Below are positions 1-11,576 of a DNA stretch of 64,000 bases, piece after piece. Below the pieces are notes generated by a model, which was not told where the DNA came from, did no database searches, and saw only the letters and a program-made list of their open reading frames with translations. The stretch is from Pogonophryne albipinna (Eukaryota > Chordata > Actinopteri > Perciformes > Artedidraconidae), in contig CM053243.1 in NCBI GenBank assembly GCA_028583405.1, forward strand, positions 37,386,281 through 37,450,280, given 5' to 3'. Both the position numbers and the translations under genes were made by a program. How positions within the stretch are numbered: the first letter of the stretch is position 1; every line of letters starts with the position of its first letter.

Positions 1-324
1 GTCCACCTGCTGGACCACAGCGACCAGGACTTCCAGGAGGAGCTGGAGCTGATGCATCTCCGCGAGGAGGTGGTCACCAACATCCGCTCCAACCAGCAGC
101 TGGAGAACGACCTGAACCTGATGGACATCAAGATCGGCCTGCTGGTGAAGAACAAGATCACGCTGCAGGAGGTGGTGTCCCACAGCAAGAAGCTGACCAG
201 GAAGAACAAGGGCCAGCTGTCCAACATGATGATGATGAACAAGCAGAGGGGGGGGCTGAAGGCCCTCAGCAAGGAGAAGAGGGTCAAACTGGAGGCCTAC
301 CAGTTCCTCTTTTATCTGTTACAG
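1..324 (+). CDS. iqgap1: IQGAP1 exon (window exon 1, 5' cut by window edge)
   Basis: Frame 1 is open from the first base and ends at CAG before GTACGT (phase 0). It encodes the charged helical stretch before the GAP-related domain (LLDHSDQDFQEELELM ... KLEAYQFLFYLLQ). A run of four Met codons lies near 226-237. The true exon start is outside the window or at its edge. Confidence 0.95.
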
Positions 325-3300
325 GTACGTTACAATACATTAAAGCATGGAAACATGTCACAGTAGAGGCACAAAATACAAATATGAACCTGAAAATGAG
401 CAGAATAGGGCCCCTTTAATAAGAGCAGTATCGGAAATTAGCTTCAGCCAAATGCTGGTAAAATATGCAAGTAGCTGTTGAATTAGCTTCATTCAACAGC
501 CCAACAAACAATATTAATCTTCCAAGAGACGGTACACTTTTTATTCATGAGTTAATTTCCAACCTTTGTAACAGTTCAATGTTATGTTTTATTTATGATG
601 TTCCTGTAAAGTGCATAAAATACAACAAAATAAAAAATATTATCCAACAAAAGGAATGTGGAGCCCCTGCTGTAACACTCAGGATCCCCTTTTAAAGACC
701 CCTTTCCTTAACAATCAGGTCTCTTACTGTTCCTTAAAATTGTCTGAATGTTTTATTGTCAGCCTTTTAAAGAAAGAAATTCCCAAAATGGGAAAAGGTA
801 TTTTTGTTTGCGTTTTCAATATGTTTGCCAACCACGATAGAAAAGTCATCAACGCAGCCATTTATCTTCTATGTATTCTCTGGGCTATAAGGGTCTCTAT
901 TCACACATTGAACATGACTCAGACTCAGTACTAGGAAGCTGGCTGTGAAAAGCCAGTTTAATATCCTGTCAAAACGATAAGGACTTTTGTGTTCTCACAT
1001 ACAGCTCCTCCGGGTCATTTCTAAATATTTGTAAGGTTGCATTGCACATGTGAAAGGAGCCTTTGTCTTCTGAACAACAGACTCACAGCAGCTTTTTATC
1101 CTGGTCTTAAACTCTCTTATGATAATCCTTCCTTTTAGACCAACCCCACGTATCTCGCCAAGCTGATCTTCCAGATGCCACAGAATAAGTCCACTAAGTT
1201 CATGGACTCTGTCATCTTCACCCTGTATAACTACGCCTCCAACCAGAGGGAGGAGTACCTGCTGACCAAGCTCTTCAAAACTGCCCTGCAGGAGGAGATC
1301 AAGTGAGAAGCAGACACTGAAACACCGTCAACAGTCATTCATACCCACAGGATCAGGAGGCCTGGTTGATGAATACACTGTGTAATCATGTTTTGTTTCG
1401 CAGGTCAAAGGTGGACGAGATGAAGGAGATCATCACAGGAAACCCGACCGTCATCAAGATGGTGGTGAGCTTCCACAGAGGGGCGCGGGGACAGAACGCT
1501 CTGCGGCAGATCCTGGCCCCCGTCGTCAAGGAGATCATGGATGACAAAACGCTAAACATAAAGACCGACCCCGTGGACATCTACAAGAGCTGGGTGAACC
1601 AGATGGAGACGCAGACTGGAGAGGCCAGGTGAGCCGGAGGGGTTCATGTTTTTTCATAATGTAGAAAACATACTGCAATATCAATGCTAAAAAACAGGAA
1701 AGCAATTCATTGGTCTATAACTGTCTATATGGATTGGTCCTATTATGCTTCTTGGAGGGTTCCCTTTCCTGTAGTGTGTTATATAGGTTTTGTGTATTTA
1801 AATGGTCTAGAAAAGGTTACAATCCTAAAGTTCCCTCCAGAAGGAGTTCTCTCCCCCCCCCCCCCTGCCTGTCACACTGCCAAGTTTACTTCTGTTACAT
1901 AATGACATCACTGTGTAACAGTTGCGCTTCTATTGGCTAGCCCTCCAACACATTGTACGTGATCGGCTAAGGGGCGGGACATATCTAAGCGGTTAAACAT
2001 CACTGGTTTCAGACAGAGTGAAAAGAGGTGCTGCAGCACAGGCAGTATGAGAAAAATAAAGAGCTTTTTGAACATTAAAGCATGGAGACATGTCATAGTG
2101 GAGACACTACATACAATTATGAACCTGGAAATTAGCATAATAGGGACCCTTTCAATACCTCAAAATTGAGCATCAGTAAGTCAGTAAATGTAGTTACAGT
2201 CCTCCACTGCCTGTGCAACAACTGTCAGATGGAGGAGACACATGGTACAGTATATGTAGAGCTTTATTCTAAAACATAATATACATTTCAGGGAATGTAC
2301 AAATATGAACCTGAGAATTTGCATAAAAGGGCCCCTTTAATATTCTCATGAAGCACCGCTCAGTCATTAATCAAACTTGTTCCAAAGCATTGTTTGTTTT
2401 TTTCTAAGCAAGATATTTCATCTGTTTTTTCAGCTAGAGTTGGCAAAAAGTGATTGCATGGTCGCAACATTACATTAACGAATATATTATTATTATCAAA
2501 TGTTTAATTAAAGAAAATGCAATAACCTATTATTTTTGGAAAAACGGGTCCGCTCTCAAATGTGCTCCTGTTAAAATGATCTTAGATAAGAAACATTAGT
2601 GAATGTCACAATCTTATGCTAAAGAGCGTTTAACGAATACATTTCTTAAAAGCAGTTTGTGAATTGGGCTCAATGTTGCTAAAAAGATGTTAAATGTTTG
2701 ATACTGGCAATTATTTTGCTTGTTTTTCAATGCTGTTTTTTTGCATGTCTACAGTACTACACAGTAAAGCACATAAGTCTTCAGTAGGTTATTATGAACA
2801 CTAGATTCTATATGTCTTCATCTCTTCCTGTCCTGTCCTCAACAGCAAGCTGCCTTACGACGTGACTCCAGAGCAGGCCATGGCCCACGAGGAGGTGAGG
2901 ATAAGACTGGAGGCGTCCATCAAGAACATGAAGACGATCACAGACAAATTCCTGTTGGCCATAATCGTCTCGGTGGATAAAATTCCGTACGTTCCTCCCT
3001 GCGTCCTCAGCATCCTCATCAGCTTTCTCAAAGCAGTAATCATTATTTGTTCTCCCTGCCTGTCTCACACTTTATTTTGTTTGTCAGATACGGGATGCGT
3101 TTCGTCTCCAAGGTGCTGAAAGACACCCTTCATGAGAAATTCCCTGATGCCACTGAGGACGAGCTGCTCAAGGTTCGCTTCTTTATTCTGAGTGTTTATA
3201 CTTGTCATAGGGTTAGGGGTAAGGATCAGTTCACTCAAATCACACAATATATATATTTATGTTCCCAGTCCACTCAGACACAACCAGCCCACAGATAGTT

Positions 3301-6300
3301 TAAAACATACTGAGATAGAAAGACGTGTGTTGAAATCTTCCCTTCTCTGGCCTCTTTGTTGAAAGTGTTTTCCCATCTTCTGCCTGGCTCCCTCTTCACT
3401 GTTTCTTAAACATGACTCTCCTTTTTCCCCTTTCTTGCTCTTGCTCTGCTTTACCCGTCTGTTGGACCAGCTGCAGCCTGTCTGTCGGGGCGGGGGTGTC
3501 TGCTGACATTAAGGCGAGCCCTGACACTCTCCTGGCTTTCCTCTTCTTCCTCCACAAGCTGTGTCCTGACATGGTCAAGAGCCTTTCCTCCTTTCTTTCT
3601 GTAGAACCTACTAACCTCTTAAACTCAACTCATCCAATTCAAGATTAATCTGAATAGTAATTCAATAGAAAGATGCCAACAAAGATGTCATTTGCAGCTC
3701 CTTGTTTTGAATGACAATAAGTGCACTCCCTGAATGGCCAAAGTTCAAATGTTTAGAAAATCATCCTAATTCAATGATTTATTTAATCCAGTGATACTGC
3801 TTTTGGTCTGTGACATAGCTTGTTGTTGTAATACTCGTTTTGGCCACACTAGGCTGAACTGCACCATGTTTTAAATGAGATAAAAAGCATTTGTGTTTTT
3901 TCCAGATATGACAACAACACAAACTAATATAATTATTCTAACAAACAAATATTTGTTTTGACAGAGTAAAATATATAAATAACCTAAAGTATGATCTTGC
4001 CAAAAGTAGTTATTTTTCACAAGGCAAACATGTTGTTGTTTCACAGATGAAAATAATGTAGGGAACTTTCAAAAATGATACATGCAAAACATTTTTACGA
4101 CCTACAGATACACCTACAGCACCTTTTTAATATAACTGAACTAACATTGCTTGAGTTTTTATTTGATCCGTTAGGTAATATTTCCAATCATAAGAGCCTT
4201 TTTATGCTTGTTCAACTATTTTTTCCTCCTAAAATTGTTCTCATTAAGCACAAAAAAAAAGTCAAATACATCTCATAGTTATAATTTAAACTAACTGACT
4301 CATTCTATTTGCGGCTTTCCAGATTGTGGGGAACCTCTTGTATTACCGCTACATGAACCCAGCCATCGTGGCCCCCGATGCCTTCGACATCATCGAGGTG
4401 TCGGCGGGGGGCCAGCTGACCACTGAGCAGCGGAGAAACCTGGGCTCCGTTGCCAAGATGCTGCAGCACGCCGCCTCCAACAAGATGTTCCTGGGAGACA
4501 ACGCCCACCTCAACCCCATCAACGAATATCTCAGCAACTCCTACCAGAAGTTCAGGTCTGTTGTTAGCTGTTGTAGAGATACATTCAAGAAATCCTATTC
4601 CTTCCTTTTTACCTCGTCTCTTTTGTTTCTTGGACCATCTGACTTTATCCTTCCTTTCATCGCAGGCGTTTCTTCCTGGCAGCTTGTGATGTTCCCTCGC
4701 TGGAGGATAAGTTTAATGTGGATCAGTACTCTGACTTGGTGACCGTCACCAAACCTGTCATCTACATCTCCATTGGAGAGATCATCAACACTCACACTGT
4801 GAGTTTGGACCTCCTTGCACCTCATGTTATCCCAACTCCTTATATGTATTCTCATCAATTGGTGCCTGGATTCTTCATTATCAGATGTTTTTGAACGGTT
4901 TGGTCTTCTTAAGTTTGGCTAACACACTGCCTGTTCTTCTCTCCTGTTAGCTGCTGCTGGACCATCAGGACGCCATCGCTCCAGAGCATAATGACCCCAT
5001 CCACGAGCTGCTGGAGGACCTGGGGGAGGTTCCCACCGTGGAGTCCCTCATCGGTGAGAATATATTGGATCTTTATTGTCATAAGGCTAAGAACAATGCA
5101 AATTGCAGTGTACAACATTAAAGTACACGTAAGTAAAAAACTAGACAGTAGTGAAGCAAATATCGCTACAAGCTCATTAAAGAGCGATAAAGATGATTTT
5201 GTTTTTTACTTCTAAAAAATGTGTATTAGGGAAAATTTGATACTTTTTGAGAAACATGTACTTAAATGCTCTGATAGAAAAAGATTGAGGTACAGAAAGA
5301 ATACATTGGTAACTGAGAGATTTTTGTTATCCCATTAACCTTTAACAATATACATGTTATGTCATATAATGCCCTGTGAATGTCTAACTTGCCTTAAATC
5401 AACATCTCTCTCCATCTGATCCACTCTCAGGGGAGAATCCTCTTCCTCCCAACGACCCCAACAAAGAGCTGATGGGGAAGACGGAGGTGTCTCTCACCCT
5501 CACTAACAAGTTTGACCTCCCTGGTGAGGCCAATGCAGAGATGGACGCCCGGACTCTCCTGCTCAAGTAAGATACTGTCCATTCATGGCTATCAGAGTAG
5601 ATTTGTATTTGGTTGTTTCAGAAAATCTAATTGTTTCTTAAATGTTTCTTTTCAGCACCAAGAGGCTCATCGTGGATGTGATCAGGTTCCAGCCTGGGGA
5701 CACTCTCACTGAGATCCTGGACCTGTCAGCAAGCACAGAGCAGGTCAGACAAACCATTCAGGGCAATAGAAGCGACAACTGATCATATTTACCTGAAAAT
5801 GTGAAGAAATTGCCATAATTAATGTCAACCTTCTAGACCCTCACCACAAGCCTGTAGCTTTTTCTTATGGCACAAAACAGGAAAAGGTTATTCTATTTCC
5901 TATTTTTCTCACAGAATTTGTACAAACTGAAAATACCTCAATGGCAAAATCCTCTTTGTAACACATGCAGCTGTGTTTATGGACCAATGGCATTATTAGA
6001 TATCATTATAGCTAATGATACTACTCAAATACCAGATAGGTGTATTGTTGCTAACATTTGTTTTCTTCACAATCTATTTGTTTAACTATGAGAACACCAA
6101 CTCCTCATAATAGATAATGTTTATTTTATTTATGTATTGGGGAAGTACACATGGCAAGCAGTTTTAGCAGACATCCAAAATGTGACACTGAGGAAAGAAT
6201 ATTGTTTAAATGACGGTAACAAATATGAAGCAAATCATAAATATTGAGACAACTCAACCCCAATAAGCTTGAAAACTGTGTGTAATATAATACAATTCAT

Positions 6301-9300
6301 ATGATGCTGCCTGGAAATGTAACTGTCATTACAGTTTATTTCCAAATTAATTTATTGTGATTCCAATTTAGTTTGGTTTTAGAGACACACATCCATTTGT
6401 TAAGGAGGATCAAGTGAGTGCATATTAACAGAACTCAAGTCAGTGGACTTTTTAAAGTGTTGTTTATTGGATTAAAGCCTATAAAGTGAAGGAAGCGTGA
6501 AAATAACTCTTATTGCCAGGAGCAGGGCAGGCAGCAGCTGCAGAGACGAACATCTGTTAGCTGCTGTAGCAAATCAGCCAAATCATAGACACTACTTGCC
6601 ATAATTAATTTAATGTTAAGTAAATAAGGTGTAAGCTGCAAACAGTGTTGAAATAGTTGCCTGCACTTTAAAGATACAGTGCTTTTTCAATGGGAACATG
6701 GTTTAACATGGACTAACTAGCTATAATTCTTCCTGTTTCCCTGGATGACAGGAAGCAGAGTACCAGCGCGCCATGCAGAGGAGGGCCATCAGAGACGCCA
6801 AGACCCCCGAGAAGATGAAGCAGGTGAAGCCGGTGGTGGACGACAGCCTGACGCTGCAGGGCAAGAAGGACAAGATCAAGAGCAACCTGCAGAGGCTCGC
6901 CGAGCTGGGGAAGGTGCACCCCGAGAACCGCTACCAGGACCTCATCAATGACATAGCCAAGGTAAGAAAACATCGAATCGTCCCCTGGATTTAGACAATT
7001 AAACTCTTCAGTGTTTAACATAAATGTGATGTGTGTGTTACAGGACATCAGGAATCAGAGGCGGTATCGCCAGCGCAGGAAAGCTGAGCTGGTGAGACTT
7101 CAGCAGACCAACACCGCCCTCAATTCAAAGACCAACTTCTTCAATGTCCAGATCGATTCCTACAATCAGTATATCAAGACCTGCATGGACAACCTGGCCA
7201 GCAAGGGCAAGTGAGTGACCTTTTTTTGCTTTAAATTAAATGTAATGCAGTGGAGAACTTTCTTTAACATATTTTATTATTTATTGGCCTCTTGTTTACA
7301 TATACCGTAGAAATATGGGTCATATAGGATTTCTGTTGACAGGCCAAACAACCCACATGTGTGCATGATTGAACTGCAGACAGAAGCAGTAACGGTTACC
7401 ATCTTTATTTTACACAAAAAGACAGGGATTATATTTCCAGCTGGGGTTGGGCTGGTGTTTACATCCAAGGTGGAGGTCCTACTTTCCATTGGATTGAAGT
7501 GGAAAATAAACTCGGTGCCAAACATGCGGGTCTTCACATATTAACACTGTCCTGCGTTATGAGATTAAGTCAACATTTTTAGGGCACAAAGGAGACTGTT
7601 CTCCACACATTCAGAAGTGGTGTATTTTACTGATGTATGTTATGTCATAAAACAGAACATTAACATCTCTTAAGGATAACCACAAACTTTATTTGAGGCA
7701 TCTTCCCTAAACCAAAAATGAAGTTGAAATGAGCAAACCAGAGGTGCTTTAATGCTAACTCATGTCCGGGTTTTAGGACTTATTCCTGCACCACTCTATA
7801 TCAGGGAAAATATGCAAATACATTGTTTGAAATTGCAACAATGATGTTACTTGGGACAAAACAGATATTGGGGTGTACACAGTTCTGCCGTTATGCTACG
7901 TTCAGTAAACGGCTTGGTGCTTATTGTGATGGAAACTTCTGAAACAATGGAGACGAACTCAGATGCCCCTTTCACACCAACGCGTTTTCAGCTCCGGCTC
8001 GGAGCCGGAGCCTGAAAAGTGCCGGTTTTTCCTGTTCACACCGCAGCGGCGTCGCCTCTTAGCTCCGGAATCCGGTTCACTTCCAGCTCCAAAAAATTGT
8101 CGGTCTAGAGGCAAGAGCTTCGGAGCTAAGAGGTGGCGTCGCTTACGTCTCTCTTACGTCGAGGCGTGCAGGAAACTAAACCCACCTCCCCTGAACATGG
8201 GTCGACTGTCATGCCTGCCTACAAGTAGTAGTGCTTATAAACACACTTTATAAAGTCAGGCAACACTAACCAGGCTTCGTGTGATTCTGTTTATTTGTAC
8301 CTTACTTTGACCATCCGTTCAGTTATTGATCATTGTGGAGAGAGGCAGACGTTTTGTTTTGTATTATAGCAGCTATCGGATGGAATCAATACATGGGCTG
8401 CACAGGTTGTCGTGTTCGACTATCACAAGTAGAATCATAATAAAAATACGCCGGTGTAATGTGCCTGTAGAAAACGGTTTATGCCACAATAGGATAGCAA
8501 GTAGTCAGTTTAGCTTCGGTTGCTATGCTAACATCACCCATTTTATACCAGAGAAACTTTCATAACAGCGTTGTGATACCAAACAGCGTCAATTCAGACT
8601 GACACACATTCACTTAGGCTAAGGGGAACTGGGGATATGTATCAACTGCTTGTGTGAGTCGGACAGTGAATACTTTAGAGCGGCCGCTGCAGTGTGAGCT
8701 AACCGGGAGCTAACGGGAGAATAAACTCCCGTGGAAGAGCAGCCAACACTGCAGCGGTCGGTAAATGCCGCAGAAACACATTAATAAACAATGAACCACG
8801 GCACTCTGGAGAAAAGCATAAGGTTGGAGAAGTCGTTATTTAATTTAATCTGGCTTTGTGTGATTAAAAGCAACACGATCATCGACCCGACGCAGTTCCC
8901 CGTTGTTGTTGTTGTTGTGAGCCGTAACGCCGTTGGGGAGCAAATCAGCGATGTAAACGGTGACGTCATGACGCAGCAGCGGCAGCACCAGTCGGGCTCT
9001 GGGCGGTGTGAACAGAGCGGGAGCAGAAAAGGGAAACCGGAGCTGAACCAGAAAAGCTCTAGCTCGGAGCTAGAAAGGGAAAAGCGCTGGTGTGAAAGCC
9101 GCAAGAGAGACACAGAGAGAGAGCTCGAACTTTGATGGCAAACACTGATGGTTTATTATGGAGCTACGGCCGGAGAATTTACAAGACATGTGCTGTGCCA
9201 CGAGGTGACACAGCGGTTGGTTGCAAAACCAATTCTGAAGAACTCTTCTGTAGTTTGAGGTTTTAACTAGTTCGGAGTGTAATAATCAACATTCCTCATC

Positions 9301-11576
9301 AGCGAGACTAAACAAATATGGACCCTGAATCTAACTAGAGCTCTCGTCCATAGAAAAGAATGTGCGCCAGGGAACCTACGTCCCTGAACAGTAACACAAT
9401 ATATAGACTGGCCTCAACAATGATCCCAAGCTGCCCCTCCTTAAGAGAGATAGCAGCAATTGCCATGATTGGAAAAGAGACAGTGAAAAGAGAAAACGAT
9501 GAACTGTGTCAAAGGTTGAATACCTAAGCAAATTATTCCCTAACACTTAACACATTGGTTGTTGATTTAAAAAAAAAAAAATATTTCAAAGGGCAGTTTT
9601 GTACTCTAATTCTTAAAAAAAGTCCCTTAAGGCTTTTCGTAATGCGTTTGTCACGCAATTTGATATTGAGATGGCTATATAAAAACTATTTTTTGTGCAG
9701 CCCTACACTGTACATGTAGATATCTGAACTCTATCAGACTTATTCCCTCATATGTAATGAACGAAATATAGCATTCTGTGATCCTCTTTTTATCTTTTTC
9801 AAAGCATATTTTGCTTCGTGCCGAATTGTGCCAAAAATCTGAACTAGGTCATGGGTAACAGGCTGTGGGTCACAGTGTTAATCCTCGGACTCCCGCTGGT
9901 TTTGATTTTGGACTTCTAATCCAGTGCCGTTTTACTGCTAGAGTGCAGAGTGCAACTCAACTCAGCTGCTGCCTGCTTAGATAGGAAACCTGTGGGAACT
10001 GAAGAGCAGGATCTCAAACAGAGTAGATCATCCTTCCTTTTTTTTTTATGAGGCATCTGTTAGTCAGAAGTGGAATTATTCTGTGTCAGCAAAACACATA
10101 CACATGAAACAGCTGACGGTGTATTTATCAGAGAGCCACAGTGTATACTCTGCAAAGTAAACACCGAATGAAGGCCAGAATACATGGTTGGTTCATTTTT
10201 CATTAGTGTCATTCTGGAAAACCCCATTTCCAAACATGTTGAACAAGACTCGAAGAATCATTCACACTAAGTGCTGAGAGATGGTATCAAGCTGTACACT
10301 TGTCTTTCTCTGTCTTCTTCTCAGGGCGAAACCAGGCAACAACAAGGCCAAGAAGAGTAAACAGGTCTCACAGAAATACACCGCCTCCCGCCTCCACGAG
10401 AAGGGCGTGCTGATCGCCATCGAGGATCTGCAGCCCAACCAGTGAGTTCTGCCAGGCGTCAAAATGAACACCTACACATCACGGTCAAAAATGTGTGATT
10501 TCCAGCAAGATCAATAGTTCATACTTGCCATTTTGGACAGTATTTTTGAGGCAATTACTATTTTTAACTTTTGATTTGTTTGAAAAGGTTTAAAAAGTGC
10601 CTATGGAAAATAAAATCAGTTGTTGATCAGTATGCTACTTAAAGCCCTTTTTTATGTTAAATATCAAAACATGAATTTCAGATTAAACTGCTGTCATAGA
10701 CCTTCATGAAAATAAAAAATTGTCAGTAGTCTTTAGTTAAATTATTGACAATTTAAAAATCAGATGGCCGTTATTGCTCAGTTTCTTATTGTGTGGTTTA
10801 TCCTTCCTCAACATTAATGATATGTTGTCCTTCCTGTTTACTCTTTACAGGTTCAAAAATGCTATTTTTGAGATTTCTCCGGCAGAGACTGTCGGCGTTT
10901 TCGAGGTTAAGGCCAAGTTCATGGGCGTGCACTTGGAGACGTTACAGTTGGAATATCAGGTATTGTTTCGCTTTCATATCTCTATATCTTTCCACCAGGG
11001 AAGTAGATAGACTAACTGAATTAATTGAATGTCTTGGATTCATTGATGTACGCTCATTATAAACTCCTTGGTGACTGTTAAACTACCTATCCAGCTTTTT
11101 TTCAGATTTACACTTTAGATTTAGCTTAATTAAGACTTGAATGGAGAATACCACTTTTAATACGTGGAAGAATCCATTGAGCTCGAATCTGCCTTGATTG
11201 AGTTTTATTGTCAATAATTAAATGTACCTACAGTAATTCTAGGACTTCTTTTTAAAGGGGCCCTATTATGCTAATTTCAGGTTCATATTTGTATGTAGTG
11301 TCTCTACTGTGACATGTCTCCATGCTTCAATGTTCAAAAAGCTCTTTATTTTTCTCATACTGCCTGTGCTGCAGCACCTCTTTTCACCCTCTGTCTGAAA
11401 CCTGAAAACACATTTGGCATATTTATTGTGGCTAATTTGTTCTTTCCCCGTCTGTTTTTCAGGATCTCCTCCAGCTGCAGTATGAAGGTGTGGCGGTGAT
11501 GAAGCTCTTCGACAGAGCCACCATCAATGTCAACCTGCTCATTTTCCTGCTCAACAAGAAATTTTACGGGAAATAG
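1..11576 (+). CDS. iqgap1: IQGAP1, C-terminal part (15 exons, 5' truncated by the window)
   Basis: IQGAP1 is a cytoplasmic scaffold that binds active Cdc42/Rac1, actin, calmodulin, E-cadherin/beta-catenin and MAPK proteins. Joined coding exons: 1-324, 1139-1302, 1404-1628, 2846-2986, 3088-3172, 4323-4555, 4666-4798, 4951-5053, 5431-5566, 5656-5743, 6752-6961, 7044-7210, 10325-10441, 10851-10959 and 11463-11576. They total 2349 nt, i.e. 782 codons plus TAG, and every junction is GT-AG and in phase. The translation follows remembered human IQGAP1 almost without gaps from about residue 876 to the end. It holds the pre-GAP helical region, the GAP-related domain with the YYRYMNPAIVAPDAF signature, and the C-terminal RasGAP_C domain ending LLNKKFYGK. 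IQGAP GAP-related domains bind rather than stimulate GTPases. IQGAP2 and IQGAP3 are similar; the CRTC3 neighbour favours IQGAP1. No frameshift or stop is seen. Confidence 0.96.
325..1138 (+). other. IQGAP1 intron
   Basis: The intron is bounded by GTACGT and CCTTTTAG. It is AT-rich. Bases 336-421 are a fragment of a fish interspersed repeat ending AATAGGGCCCCTTTAAT, which recurs at 2070-2343, 11257 and 13546. Nothing else is recognisable, and the ORFs at 465-934 have no coding signature. Confidence 0.8.
1139..1302 (+). CDS. iqgap1: IQGAP1 exon 2 of window
   Basis: The acceptor is CCTTTTAG. The exon encodes TNPTYLAKLIFQMPQ ... EEYLLTKLFKTALQEEI plus two bases of Lys (AA before GTGAGA). This is the N-terminal part of the GAP-related domain. 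Confidence 0.96.
1404..1628 (+). CDS. iqgap1: IQGAP1 exon 3 of window
   Basis: The acceptor is TTCGCAG. The exon completes the Lys codon and reads SKVDEMKEIITGNPTVIK ... WVNQMETQTGEA. It ends with AG of a Ser codon before GTGAGC. It holds GAP-related-domain helices, including the conserved RGARGQNALRQILAPVV. Confidence 0.96.
1835..2345 (-). repeat. Composite teleost repeat, copy 1 (in IQGAP1 intron)
   Basis: Read on the minus strand this matches 13417-15240 with its insertion removed. In order it has GGGTCCCTATTATGCTAATT, the CTGCAGCACCTCTTTTCAC block, CCAATAGAAG, a poly-G tract, and flanking sequence with CTCCTCCATCTGACAGTTG. The middle segment recurs at 11257-11405. It is a dispersed family with no coding capacity. 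The intron is 1629-2845; the rest of it (about 2346-2845) is AT-rich with nothing recognised. Confidence 0.75.
2846..2986 (+). CDS. iqgap1: IQGAP1 exon 4 of window
   Basis: The acceptor is CTCAACAG. The exon completes Ser and reads KLPYDVTPEQAMAHEEV ... DKFLLAIIVSVDKI plus CC of Pro before GTACGT. Confidence 0.95.
3088..3172 (+). CDS. iqgap1: IQGAP1 exon 5 of window
   Basis: The acceptor is TTGTCAG. The exon completes Pro and reads YGMRFVSKVLKDTLHEKF ... EDELLK, ending phase 0 before GTTCGC, a weak-looking but frame-consistent donor. Confidence 0.94.
3173..4322 (+). other. IQGAP1 intron, nothing recognised
   Basis: A 1150-bp intron ending GCGGCTTTCCAG. It is AT-rich with a pyrimidine-rich stretch around 3410-3600. 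Both-strand ORFs here show no domain, and no repeat boundary is visible. Confidence 0.7.
4323..4555 (+). CDS. iqgap1: IQGAP1 exon 6 of window (GAP-related signature)
   Basis: Starts phase 0 with IVGNLLYYRYMNPAIVAP, the RasGAP-family signature as it appears in IQGAPs, then DAFDIIEVSAGGQLT and NNMFLGDN-like conserved helices. It ends with AG of Arg before GTCTGT. Confidence 0.97.
4666..4798 (+). CDS. iqgap1: IQGAP1 exon 7 of window
   Basis: The acceptor is CATCGCAG. The exon completes Arg and reads RFFLAACDVPSLEDKFN ... SIGEIINTHT, ending before GTGAGT. Confidence 0.96.
4951..5053 (+). CDS. iqgap1: IQGAP1 exon 8 of window
   Basis: The acceptor is CCTGTTAG. It encodes LLLDHQDAIAPEHNDPIHEL ... 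EVPTVESLI plus G of Gly before GTGAGA. The following intron (5054-5430) holds a short LINE-tail-like scrap (CTTTATTGTCATAAGG, about 5072). Confidence 0.96.
5431..5566 (+). CDS. iqgap1: IQGAP1 exon 9 of window
   Basis: The acceptor is CTCTCAG. It reads GENPLPPNDPNKELMGK then TEVSLTLTNKFDLPGEAN and ends with AA of Asn before GTAAGA. The GENPLPPN segment is more divergent from human (about GESSGNLN) than the flanks. Confidence 0.95.
5656..5743 (+). CDS. iqgap1: IQGAP1 exon 10 of window
   Basis: The acceptor is CTTTTCAG. The exon completes Asn and reads TKRLIVDVIRFQPGDTL ... STEQ, ending phase 0 before GTCAGA. Confidence 0.95.
5744..6751 (+). other. IQGAP1 intron, nothing recognised
   Basis: A 1-kb AT-rich intron ending GGATGACAG. 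No terminal repeats, microsatellite or credible ORF was seen. Confidence 0.7.
6752..6961 (+). CDS. iqgap1: IQGAP1 exon 11 of window
   Basis: Encodes EAEYQRAMQRRAIRDAK ... QDLINDIAK, exactly 70 codons in phase 0. It is the start of the RasGAP C-terminal region and is GC-rich against its introns. Confidence 0.96.
7044..7210 (+). CDS. iqgap1: IQGAP1 exon 12 of window
   Basis: The acceptor is GTTACAG. It reads DIRNQRRYRQRRKAELV ... TCMDNLASKG plus AA of Lys before GTGAGT. Basic, helix-forming part of RasGAP_C. Confidence 0.96.
7211..10324 (+). other. Large IQGAP1 intron carrying a Harbinger-like element
   Basis: At 3.1 kb this is the longest IQGAP1 intron in the window. Bases 7964-9103 are a Harbinger-like insertion. 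Around 9580-9715 there is a decayed element end (TTTTTTGTGCAGCCCTACAC) resembling the hAT family at 51517. The rest is unremarkable. Confidence 0.8.
7964..9103 (+). mobile_element. Non-autonomous PIF/Harbinger-like element, copy 1
   Basis: A 1140-bp element flanked by a 3-bp direct duplication AGA (7961-7963, 9104-9106). Its ends are similar inverted repeats: TGCCCCTTTCACACCAACGC at the left and GCGCTGGTGTGAAAGCCGCA at the right. Subterminal repeats of CTCCGGCTCGGAGCCGGAG type follow. There is no transposase; the ORFs inside (about 79-114 aa) have no domain. The minus-strand counterpart is 58818-59941, near-identical along its length by eye. A full CRE palindrome TGACGTCA lies at 8961-8968. 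Assignment to Harbinger rests on the 3-bp duplication and on the Myb-like ORF in the related copy at 16801. Confidence 0.8.
10325..10441 (+). CDS. iqgap1: IQGAP1 exon 13 of window
   Basis: The acceptor is TTCTCAG. The exon completes Lys and reads AKPGNNKAKKSKQVSQKYTA then SRLHEKGVLIAIEDLQPN plus CA of Gln before GTGAGT. It includes the Lys-rich linker characteristic of the IQGAP C-terminus. Confidence 0.96.
10851..10959 (+). CDS. iqgap1: IQGAP1 exon 14 of window
   Basis: The acceptor is CTTTACAG. The exon completes Gln and reads FKNAIFEISPAETVGVFEV ... LETLQLEYQ, ending phase 0 before GTATTG. Confidence 0.96.
11257..11405 (+). repeat. Fish dispersed repeat fragment in last IQGAP1 intron
   Basis: Begins GGGGCCCTATTATGCTAATT and runs through CTGTGCTGCAGCACCTCTTT to TGTCTGAAACCTG. 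It is close to 13546-13693 and inverted relative to 2010-2160. A short scrap recurs at 61778-61806. No coding capacity. Confidence 0.8.
11463..11576 (+). CDS. iqgap1: IQGAP1 terminal exon with stop
   Basis: The acceptor is GTTTTTCAG. It encodes DLLQLQYEGVAVMKLFDRAT then INVNLLIFLLNKKFYGK and TAG at 11574-11576. The C-terminus matches the family end exactly. Confidence 0.97.
   Translation, partial: DLLQLQYEGVAVMKLFDRATINVNLLIFLLNKKFYGK

Noticed and set aside
7964..9103. hAT assignment for the TTTCACACC-ended elements
   Set aside because: Flanking duplications are 3 bp, not 8 bp, and a related copy carries a Myb/SANT-like ORF, fitting Harbinger better.
1..11576. IQGAP2 or IQGAP3 as the identity
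   Set aside because: C-terminal sequence is compatible with the whole family, but linker sequence and the CRTC3 neighbour favour IQGAP1.
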